Shown: positions 12,170 through 21,100 of the stretch, piece by piece | How positions within the stretch are numbered: position 1 is the stretch's first letter | Layout: the number at the start of each line of letters is the position of its first letter | From: Guyanagaster necrorhizus | Taxonomy: Eukaryota; Basidiomycota; Agaricomycetes; Agaricales; Physalacriaceae | Direction of reading: 5' to 3' | DNA: 64,000 nt | NCBI RefSeq assembly: GCF_019112545.1 | Contig: NW_025064881.1 | Span: 2,144,591 to 2,208,590 of the forward strand | Notes under the pieces: generated by a model | The model's input: only the letters and a program-made list of their open reading frames with translations | Databases searched by the model: none | What the model was told of the DNA's origin: nothing | Position numbers and translations under genes: made by a program

Positions 12170-15100
12170 CGGCGAACAAGCGCGAACTAAGCAAAAATAT
12201 CGTGATCGATCGGGCTCGCTGCCAGCTGCCAACTTCGTTCGACCCACGTGTCCACTAGCCACCTGCGGCCAGGAAGAATTGCAGCAGCGACAACTGCGTG
12301 TCAATTATTGCCTTTCTCCATTGCAATGGGGGCTCTCCTGACCCTCTTCATGGCACAACAGAAGGCAGACAGAAGGTACAATCAGATCAATCCACACAAA
12401 AACCTCAAGGCTCGTCTGGGGTGTTTTCTTTTTTTGGCCATCGGCAGTTGTCACACTACCCAAATAATTTGGGCCAACGTTATACGTTCGAAACGTTTTT
12501 ATGGGGTATATAGTGGATCCACTGCCGTTATAAAGCAGGGTCATGGAGTTGCCTCCCTCGTAAGGCCTTTGGCCCACATCAGCATCTCAACATAATTTAA
12601 AACCAACTCGCCACGGGCATCCATTTTGATTCGCTCTATATGTACTTGGTTGGTATCAAGTACCGCCTTTCGGGGCCACCGAATAGAATGCAAGCGTAAT
12701 TGCGCAGCGGGAAGTGGAAGATATTATATTTACCAACGAGAACTCCTGGAAGTAATTAATATTGAAAAATAGGGCACTGCCGGTGGAAGAGCCTCGTGAA
12801 TTGTGCGGACCCAATAGCAAAAGGAACAAGGAGAATGAGATGTTCTGGATAAAAGTAGGTCAGCGAACAGATGACGCATCAAAAAACAAACACGAATAAG
12901 TATTGTCTTTCATAAACCGAGGGACCATTTAGCGGCCAAAATAAAGCGCTACTAGCGTTGAATAAGTTGAACCTCATAAGAAACAGCCAGGGGAGCGAGG
13001 TTTTGAATTCAGGATCAACCTTCAAGCTGGAGCTTGAGGCATCGTGCTCCTGAAGGCGAATTCAACTATTTTCGAAATCAAGGACTGTGCTTCTTCTGAT
13101 AATGCCAAAACTAGAACGACGTATCGCGCCTGGACCACATGCTTCCCGAAACTGAGCTATCCATAAATCCGGCTTGACGATTGACTTTTGCCAAAAAAGC
13201 CTACTCTAAAGTCGAAGTTGCGGCTTTGGGTGCGACGACCACATAAACTGTGACAAGCCCGATGACTGATTCTTTCTACGCTCACTGTATCAATCCACTA
13301 GAAGCCCGAAACCGCCGTGGCCACGAGACCTAAAGCTGGGCTTCCCGAGAATTACCTCCACATGCCCTAGTGCGCCCAGTAATGAAGTTGAAAGTACTAG
13401 GATAGGCCTTCCGAAAAAGTCGTGAGGATTCAGACAGAACGTCGGCGCACCTATGGCGATTTCCCTTTATCCAACCATATATATAACTTAAAGGAACGAC
13501 TTCCTCTCGCTCCGGAGAGCTGGAGATTGATGGCGCTGACCTTGCTCAGCACGATCCAATGCACCATTCGTCAAGTGACTTGTAGCCTCCGAAGTAGCAG
13601 CGCAGAGTATCTGCAAAGGCTCACCGTTTCCGCTTGACCCATGGGATTCCTTTGGACGTCGCGTGAGGAATCTGAGATATTGCGGCACCGTTCAAACCCT
13701 TGTGACACCCACACCAAGTGGTCCCAACGACGAACTCGTCCCTTCATGAATCTGATCATCACATGCAGTTTCGAGACTCACCATATTGAGGAAGCACCCA
13801 CATTTCACGCGGCAGGCTGAATGCTCTCCGTAATACGGGAGATCACCTGGCTTTTCTTCCGCCACCTAGAGATCTCCTAATTTCTCCAACATGGACACAT
13901 ATCGACATGCACCAGCAACAGTGCTGAAGAATGTTGTACAAGTGGATTTTTGATGGCCCAAAAGAACGTCCATGTTTTTCCTTGTGATTTGCAAAGCGGA
14001 TATCCGATAAAGGAACGACGATGTCATCGTAATTTGAGGTTCGTAATGCTCTGGAATTTGTTAGCACATCGAGAATCGGAAATATGAATCTCCCGGGATC
14101 ATCGATCATCTGGTATCTATGTCAGCCAGATATCTTGCTTCTCGGTGTTGCTGATCATCCATCTTAGTGAGTTTGTCAGATGCGTGAACGCTGGTTAGAT
14201 CAGAACAAGAACACCAGGATACCACGAGACTTCCTGGACGAAAGGATCAGAAAGAACGAGGTGCGTGATTGAACTTTATAGTCCTTGCCGTTAAAGAAGC
14301 ACAAAGACAGGAGGTCAGTGAATATTGTACTCCTGAGCGCAGGACGGGTGCTGTACGATCATCTGGTCAAACCCGTGAATTCTCCAAAGGACATCGCTGT
14401 AGCAGGGCATGAGTATGCTTAGTCCTGACAGAGAATAAGGACTGTACCCTGTGGTCACTCGTGGTTCGGACCGAACTTTGTATTCGAAGCGCTTCGTCGG
14501 CCGAGTAAGGCACCAGTATCGTACAAAGCAATTGACTCAAAAAGTCTCGTCCAAAGGTCTGATACACTCCTGCAGCAATGCTTTTATCACAAATCAAAGT
14601 CTTAAACCGGTTCTGTGGCTGGATTTCAGTCTGCCTGACCCACCGGCCCCCTAGAAGCTACCAGCTTGATGGTAGCTTGACCAAACTTTGAGAGAATGAC
14701 AAGTTATTTATCCAGTCCAGTATTTCAATGATCCAAGAGAGCGAGGTCGCCGTCATGTAATGGCATAGAAACAAGGTTGAGTAATTTGAGGGTCGAGCGA
14801 TCTACGGTACCCCAAGGGTGCAGCCGAAGTTAAGTAAAGTTTCCGAGTTTTGTGAGATTTCCAAAGCCTGCAATGCCTTGAATGGTTTACCATACAGGCT
14901 CGAGGCATCCTAACGGGATACAGTGAAGGACCGCAGATCGGCTACTTTGGACTCGGTTTGAGCGTTAGGGTCCAGGTAAGTACAAGGCAGCCAAGGTTGA
15001 AACGATGATTAACTCGGTTCACCTACGCGCGACTTGCATTGCCCCGTCCACTGATTTGTTTCTTTTTACCTAAAGGCTGTGTTCAAGCAGTGTATCATGG

Positions 15101-15254
15101 TGGGCGCTCGTTGGAACAGGTACAGCCACTGCGCACAGCCACTACCTGGAACAGGGCTACTTTTGTGAGCAACCACGCCATTTCCATCAGCTTTCCGCCT
15201 GTCCATTCCCTTCATCGATTCTTCTGTTAAATTATCTCTTTTCATTCGTCCACC
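12170..15254. other. 3.1-kb gene-poor region upstream of UAP1
   Basis: No open frame here has recognisable domain content, and I could not build a convincing spliced gene on either strand. Seen: a CACGTG at 12245-12250, a TATATATAA at 13478-13486 with an ATG about 45 bp downstream opening a roughly 35-codon frame of no known type, an imperfect palindrome near 13027-13046, and a clean hairpin at 14655-14678. It could be a decayed mobile element, a long regulatory region or an unrecognised non-coding transcript. The sequence alone does not decide. Confidence 0.5.
14655..14678. repeat. Perfect 9-bp inverted repeat (hairpin) in the gene-poor gap
   Basis: The arms AAGCTACCA and TGGTAGCTT are separated by a 6-nt loop. 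It is symmetrical enough to fold as DNA or RNA. There is no U-tract downstream and no transcript is known to use it. Confidence 0.7.
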
Positions 15255-16787
15255 ATGTCTTTCGATAATATTCGCTCTCGTTATGAAGCCGCTGGCCAAG
15301 GTCACCTCCTCAATTTCTGGCCCAAGTTATCCAAGCAGGAGCAAGCGTCACTTCTCACTCAGCTCGAAAATCTCGACATCGAGCGCGTCAATAGAATCTA
15401 CCAGAAAGCCGTCAGCAGCGAGGCAAATGCTGCCAACGCTACTGGCCAAGCCGATGCCATTGAACCACTGCCAAAGGGTGCATCAGACTCCGTTGGCGAC
15501 GCAGCCAAGGACCTCGAGTGGGGGAGAATAGGTCTAGAGGCTGTTTCGCGTGGACAAGTAGGTGTCCTCCTCATGGCGGGTGGCCAGGGAACACGTTTGG
15601 GTAGCAGTGCACCGAAAGGATGCTACGATATCGGTCTTCCCTCACATAAGTCTCTTTTCCAATACCAAGCCGAACGTATTTCCAGGCTGCAGACCGTTGC
15701 GGAGACGGAATTCAAGAAGCCAGCTGGCAGCGTTGTAATTCCTTGGTATGTCATGACTAGCGGTCCTACACGTCGGGACACCGAAGCCTTCTTCACCCAA
15801 CATTCACATTTTGGTCTCAAACCGGACAATGTCATCTTCTTCGAGCAGGGTATGTCTTCTGTAAAACCCTTTTTGTTCAAAAATAAACTCACCATATGCA
15901 CAGGTACATTGCCGTGTCTCACCATGGAAGGCAAAGTCCTACTTGACAGTCCTTCTCACGTCGCTGTCGCTCCAGACGGTAACGGTGGTCTCTATGCAGC
16001 TACACGAGCCCCACTATCTTCGGCAGACAAATCACATACAGTCCTCTCAGATCTCTCCAAGCGCAAAGTACTCTACGTGCACGCGTACTGCGTCGACAAC
16101 TGTCTCGTCAGGGTAGCCGATCCCGTCTTCCTCGGTTATAGTATCGCAAAGCAAGCTGATTGCGCCGCTAAAGTCGTTCCGAAAACCCAGCCCACCGAGT
16201 CTGTTGGTGTAGTGGCCTACCGCGGCAACAAGCCCGGTGTTGTCGAGTATTCTGAAATCTCGAAGGAGCAGGCGGAAAGAAGGGATGAGAACAGCGAGCT
16301 AGTTTTTCGAGCTGGGAACATCGCGAATCATTTCTACACCACCCAGTATCTAAATTCAGTGGAGACGTTTGAGGAGGAGCTGGCATTCCATATCGCACGC
16401 AAGAAGATTCCTCATGTCGACATGGAGACCGGCGAGCTCGTCAAGCCTACCAAGACAAATGGTATGAAACTGGAGATGTTTGTTTTCGACGTTTTCCCAT
16501 ACACGGAACGATTCACTGTGTTGGAGGTTGAGCGCAGAGAAGACTTTAGTCCGCTGAAGAACGCCCCAGGAACAGGTTCCGATGACCCCGAGACCAGTCG
16601 TCGTGACCTGCTTTCCCAGCATAGACGCTTCTTGGAGAAGGCAGGAGCTACAGTGCAGGATGGCGTGGAGATCGAGATTTCACCCTTGGTCAGTTACGCA
16701 GGGGAGGGTCTCGAGCCTGTTAAAGGAAAAACTTTCACGAGATCAGGCATTGTTGAAGGAGTTGAAGAGTTGGACGCGTTGGTGTAA
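15255..16787 (+). CDS. UAP1: UDP-N-acetylglucosamine pyrophosphorylase
   Basis: Makes UDP-GlcNAc from UTP and GlcNAc-1-phosphate, the donor for chitin, N-glycans and GPI anchors; cytosolic. The nucleotidyltransferase signature LMAGGQGTRLGSSAPKGCYD lies at about residues 105-124, with GNGGLYAA, VAYRGNKPGVVEYSEIS and KTNGMKLEMFVFDVFP further on. The whole span is open, but the 54-bp segment 15850-15903 has GTATGT and CACAG ends. Removing it restores the family-typical FFEQGTLPCLTMEGK, so I model two exons (15255-15849 and 15904-16787; 492 residues). The frame is unbroken either way. It follows the long gene-poor gap and converges with the taxilin gene, 89 bp apart. Confidence 0.95.
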   Translation: MSFDNIRSRYEAAGQGHLLNFWPKLSKQEQASLLTQLENLDIERVNRIYQKAVSSEANAANATGQADAIEPLPKGASDSVGDAAKDLEWGRIGLEAVSRGQVGVLLMAGGQGTRLGSSAPKGCYDIGLPSHKSLFQYQAERISRLQTVAETEFKKPAGSVVIPWYVMTSGPTRRDTEAFFTQHSHFGLKPDNVIFFEQGMSSVKPFLFKNKLTICTGTLPCLTMEGKVLLDSPSHVAVAPDGNGGLYAATRAPLSSADKSHTVLSDLSKRKVLYVHAYCVDNCLVRVADPVFLGYSIAKQADCAAKVVPKTQPTESVGVVAYRGNKPGVVEYSEISKEQAERRDENSELVFRAGNIANHFYTTQYLNSVETFEEELAFHIARKKIPHVDMETGELVKPTKTNGMKLEMFVFDVFPYTERFTVLEVERREDFSPLKNAPGTGSDDPETSRRDLLSQHRRFLEKAGATVQDGVEIEISPLVSYAGEGLEPVKGKTFTRSGIVEGVEELDALV

Positions 16788-16876
16788 TATACCTCATTCT
16801 GTTATTTTGAACTTGGACAGGACCTTTGCATGGACTTTATACTTCGCATTTGCAGTCGTAATGTATCTTAGCAGTG

Positions 16877-18992
16877 TCAACTAGGCACATGTTCATCTGG
16901 CACCTTCTTCTGCGTCGTGGTGGGTACTGTTCGCGGTACTCTCTTCTCAAGCTCTTCCCGCAGGGAGGCGAATAGTCGCTGGGTTCGTTCAGCATTGGGC
17001 TTTTCGTTCCGGATCTGAATCAGTGTCACGACGCAGAGTGATATGTTTAGAAGACATGCTAACCTCTTTGCAGCACTGTATCAGCTTGTCAATGAGCATT
17101 GCCTGACCATTCTGTGCTTCCTCCAAATCCTTTCGGAGCTGATGCATCTGTGTACGGGTGAAGAAGAACTATAATCGAACCCAAGTGACAGTCAAAAGTC
17201 CACATAGATGAACTCATACCTCCTCGTCCAGTTTATCCCTGCGACCTTTTTCCCCTTCTGCCAGCTGCTTTTGTTCGGCGGCTCGTGCTCGTGAAAGAAG
17301 CACCTCCAGCTCTTTTGACCGTATGACACACTCGAAGTGTCGTTCCCGTAGCTCGTACTGTCGGAGTACCTCCTTTATTCGTTCTCGTACACTATTACAT
17401 AGGAATAAATCATCTGTACAGCTGACGAAAAGAAGGAAACATACACTCCATCAAATATTTCTTCCAGCGTCCGTTTCGCTCTAAGAAGCGGATTAGAGTA
17501 TGTTAGGTAGGGAGGTAGCTAGCTCACTCCTGCGGATCCTCTGTCCAGTTCTTCTTCAGTTTTTGCCGTTGTGGTTCCAGGAATTCGTCCTTGAAGGTGG
17601 CTCATTATATTTCGACGCGTGCCCAAATACAAGATACTCACCAAGTCCTCGGAAACGCCCTCGGTGAGGTCCATCAATTCCACAGCAAGAATTTCATCCC
17701 CATCCTCCATCCCTGCTTCCTCCGGTGTTTGGTCAGCCTCAGCAGTCCGTCCATTGTGCGTGAAAATGAACTGCATCGTCGAACCAGACGTCGATGAACC
17801 CGATGAGAATGTGCTAGCTGCATCCGTCTTCACAGATCCATTGATAGGCTCACCACCCTTCCCGTCCTTCTTCCCTCCATTTTTCTCCATACGGTCGGTC
17901 CACGCGTTGAATAGTTTCGTAAGTTTTGTTTTGCGAGATATTTTGAAGAACAGCTCGGCGCGGTACCGACATACCACTTTGACGACGATATCGGGCATTT
18001 CTCGATATTTGACGTCCTGTATTTTCGCTTTGTCGGCGCGTTTTGAAACGTCGTTCCGCATCTGGAGGAGCTAAGACAGACATTTAGCTTGAAAATAAAA
18101 GTGAAACACAATTCCACATACCTCATCCTGAGCGTCCTCCACAGACTGAGCCAGCCGCTTTCCATCTTCCTGCAGTCTGTTAGTATGGGCAGATGCCTCA
18201 GTACAGCACATCGCTTACCCGTAGTCGCTTATTATCCTAGATAATGAAATCAATACATGCAGGAAGATGGTAGAGGTATACGCCAGACCTTCTGCAGCTC
18301 TCTTGCTAAGTTTTCCATCTTAGTCTTGGTCTGGTTAGCCTTAGTTAGCTGGCTCTTCGCTATTCATGAAGGTGAAGCGGACATTGACATAAAGAGCCGA
18401 GAATGCACGAACCAGCATCCTTATCCTTAGTGAGCTTCTGTTTCTCCTTTGCATGATCGCGTTCCAGCCGTTTGAGTTCTGCAAACTGGAAACCACATAA
18501 GCGTGATGCAGCTACGAAGACATTTTCGCAGTACCAGCTCAATGTATTTCGCATGAATGACATTTTCCTCTAATCCCTTTACCGATTTCTGGGCCTCTTC
18601 GGCTTCGGAGAGAGGAAATTTTAACAGTACGCCATTGCGAGTGAGTTTCAACACGCACCAAATCTTCGTTCCTCTTCCTCTTCGAGCACTTCCTCCTCCT
18701 CCAAAGCAGCTATTCTGTTCTTCAGGCTCTCGTACATGGCAGCGGGATCCACGGGGGCGTCATTCTTCTTCTTCCCCTTGTTGTTTGACGGAGGTGGATG
18801 CTGGTGATGATGGTGATGGGTGCCGTTGACCGCCGGTGGATGGCTAGGAGGCGGTGGACCCGTACGGCCAGCATTGGATGGCGCTGGAGGTGCAGAGGCC
18901 GGCACTGGAGCTGGGGGGGCAGGACCGGCGGGCGGCGGTTTGGCCATTCTGGTCGACGCGTTTTGAGCGCTGGGTTGTGATGCACTGTTCAT
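16877..18992 (-). CDS. Taxilin-like coiled-coil protein with an embedded SUMO-like domain
   Basis: Taxilins are long coiled coils linked to syntaxin binding and vesicle traffic. N-terminal exons encode a Pro/His-rich leader and taxilin-type coiled coil (ENVIHAKYIEL, then FAELKRLERDHAKEKQKLTK and TKMENLARELQKDNKRLR). C-terminal exons return to coiled coil (TLEEIFDGVVRERIKEVLRQ, ELRERHFECVIRSKELEVLL, QAMLIDKLIQCCKEIRN). Between them, exon 17642-18070 (429 nt, phase 0 at both ends) carries a SUMO/Rad60-SLD-like fold: VKVVCRYRAELFFKISRKTK, helix TKLFNAWTDRM, a roughly 35-residue Gly/Ser/Lys loop, then MQFIFTHNGR, TPEEAGMEDGDEI and LAVELMDL. No terminal di-glycine is present, so it is not conjugatable. 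Inferred exons include an 18-nt micro-exon at 18219-18236. Start MNSASQ; stop 16877-16879. Taxilin assignment is moderate; the Ubl fold is clearer. Confidence 0.72.
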
Positions 18993-19430
18993 GATGATGC
19001 CTTGAAAAAATAATTTCAAGGATCTAAAGTGAACAGTGAAGGGTAGACAGAGAGGCAGAATGGGTCCAAAGTCTGTTCAAAAATCGCGTAGTCACTGGCA
19101 AGCGTTGGTCTGTTGTCGAGCCGGAATCGTGATTTATCCCTCTTTGTCCAAGGTCGTCGTTACAGCCCGTTTGTGAATTGTCCTTTCGACCACGGAAAAC
19201 AAATATTCTTGGGTCGGTCGGCTGCGGAGAGTTTTACCGTCGTGATCCTTGACAAGAGTTTTCTCGTTTAGTCATGTACATAAACAAACTTTCGCCAAAA
19301 TACCGATGTGTCCTATGCAGCAATGGCATGTTATTGCAGTACTATTACATGAAAAACAAATCTGGAGTACGATGGGTATACCGTGTTGTTTGACATCGAC
19401 ATAACTTGACCGAAAGCTATCATCATCTCA
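18993..19430. other. Divergent promoter region between the taxilin-like gene and CMC4
   Basis: 438 bp with no credible ORF. AT-rich near CMC4. No specific motif identified. Confidence 0.5.
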
Positions 19431-19741
19431 ATGGTATGTTTCTCAGCCTCTTCATACCTGTGGCTCAATATCATTCATGCCAGTCATCATCTCCACCATG
19501 TCAGGCTCAAGGTCAAACAGAGTGCATTCCTCTGATCGTTGTACTCACCACGGAAACAGCATGCAAACTTCAAGCTTGCTTGAGTAAACATACCTACAAA
19601 CCAGAAAACTGCCAATGTCATCTCCGTGAGCTTTACAAGTGTTGCCAGAAATTATATGAAGAAACAGAGGATAAGGGGGAGTCCACTGCATGTCCGATTC
19701 CTCGAGTCGTGAAGAAATGGATCAAGGATCATCCAGAGTAG
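19431..19741 (+). CDS. CMC4: Twin CX9C intermembrane-space protein, Cmc4 family
   Basis: Small helix-loop-helix protein of the mitochondrial intermembrane space, of the kind oxidised on import by Mia40. Three exons are inferred: 19431-19433 (only the ATG), 19484-19511 and 19560-19741. They total 213 nt, or 70 residues. The two CX9C pairs are CQAQACKLQAC and CQCHLRELYKC, exactly nine residues apart in each case. The C-terminus is hydrophilic (IPRVVKKWIKDHPE). The first intron begins GTATGT directly after the start codon. This start was chosen because only this splicing supplies the first cysteine of the first CX9C. Cmc4 assignment rests on size and on paired Cys after each second motif; another CHCH protein is possible. 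Confidence 0.82.
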
Positions 19742-19819
19742 GTTGGAATGCGTATTGAAAGCAGAAACCTGATACAATAGAGACACAATTGCAGCAGTAT
19801 AGTCCCATAGCTCCCGCAC

Positions 19820-20579
19820 TAAACAGTCGTGACTGTCCCCAGGCTCTTTAAATAAGCGATGCGAATAGGGTGGTTTTCAGTCTCCGGGCCACGGTTAAGA
19901 GCGGTCCATTTGGGAACATCCTGTCGGCCCCGTCAGAATCAGATGTTACAAGTAATCCCAAGCGGCATCTAGTACTTACTTTGAACAGTCGAACAGTTCT
20001 CACGTTGTCGCTGGTGTCTAGAGTGAAGCGGTGATATATCCCAGCAGGCAGAGCGATGAGGTCTCCTGCCGTCAGTGCCAAGCGAATCCAGGAATCCGTC
20101 GGTGCTTCTGCAAAATGCATAAAACACTTCAGAACAGAATCCAGAGTTTCGGAAACAGGCGCACCGCGTATGTCGAAGTAGCCGCTTCCGGCAAGAAGGT
20201 AGCGAAGTTCGTCGTCTTCATGCATATGTCTACGAAATATTATGAGATCTGTTACCACGCAGGGAAAGGATACCCACTCTTCGTAGAAGGCCTTAATCTT
20301 GGCATCGTATAGCTAGGACGAACTCGGTGAGATGACAGAATTACCCCGATAATGGGCAGAGCATACATCGCCCAAACCTTCTTTGGAGATGCTGATAATA
20401 TCATGGTTCTTGTAATCCCCTTCCTCTGCAACAGTTGCGATCCTTTCTTCATAACCATCCACAGGGATGTTCATATACAGGAGATTCAAAGATTTCAGAG
20501 CGTCTAAAGACACTGGACGAGCGGAATCATGGGGAAGACGTTGGTCACCAGGGAGATTGTCAAAGTAATACGCGCGCAT
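19820..20579 (-). CDS. ADI1: Acireductone dioxygenase, methionine salvage
   Basis: Cupin metalloenzyme converting acireductone to the 2-keto acid precursor of methionine (Fe form). The start [19 protein letters not shown] is classic for the family. The metal-binding cupin motif reads [23 protein letters not shown], supplying His, His and Glu ligands, and [19 protein letters not shown] supplies the fourth ligand (His). The C-terminus, after an intron, is [18 protein letters not shown], ending with stop 19820-19822. Four exons are inferred. The 5' flank immediately before the ATG is a cytosine run on the coding strand (20581-20596). It converges with CMC4. Confidence 0.93.
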
Positions 20580-20638
20580 TGGGGTGGGGGGGGGGGCGAA
20601 AGCAACTGTAAGTTGGATGATAGTGTAAAGGCTATATA

Positions 20639-20858
20639 CTACCCGTCGATCAGCAGATGACAGTCAGGCAGTGATAGCCATTGGCCCGGGCCGTCGAGAA
20701 TGGGACGAACTCGTGATCGAACTTCGTCCAATAGCACAGCTTTGATCTGTAAATTCCAGATTGCCTGAGAGTCCGAGCACCATATTACGAGTCACCGTGT
20801 AAAGCCATACCTACCATATTCCAGAGCGTGGGTGCAGGGTCGGGACCTTTGGGATGAT
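20639..20858 (-). CDS. Possible short multi-exon ORF upstream of ADI1, unrecognised
   Basis: Between ADI1 and BRH2 the minus strand has a normal-looking 50-bp intron (20765-20814, GTAGGT to CTCAG). Upstream at 20859 there is a second acceptor preceded by a CTAAC branch point. Joined, one frame reads NLQIKAVLLDEVRSRVRPIL and on to a stop at 20639-20641. The other phase gives a competing frame ending slightly earlier. The first exon and start codon could not be placed; one option is the ATG at 20815-20817. No family recognised. It may equally be the ADI1 5' leader or chance. Confidence 0.25.
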
Positions 20859-21100
20859 CTGTGGTGTTAGCTCAAGGCCATTGGGAGGTCCTGCCCGTGG
20901 CACGGAATTTGGACGGACACGAATGTAGAAAATCCTACGGTTGAAAATTCATGGCTAGCCTCACGAATAAAAATGCCACGTGACTGACGCGCTATTGTGG
21001 TTTGTTGTCTAACAAAAGGAGGTCACACTACACTATCGCACAGATTCACGCGTCTTTACGTGCCTTGCCAGTACAACAATTTCCCCTAGAGCAAGCCAGA

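Noticed and set aside
12248..12595. Overlapping open frames on both strands upstream of the glucanase gene
   Set aside because: They overlap each other and the glucanase promoter, with no recognisable motif.
13250..13710. Segment bounded by two TGTGACA copies, considered as an LTR
   Set aside because: The ends are direct rather than inverted, flanking 5-mers do not match, and there is no other LTR hallmark.
17619..18074. 151-codon plus-strand frame opposite the SUMO-like exon
   Set aside because: Antisense shadow; the minus strand carries the domain signature and the splice sites.
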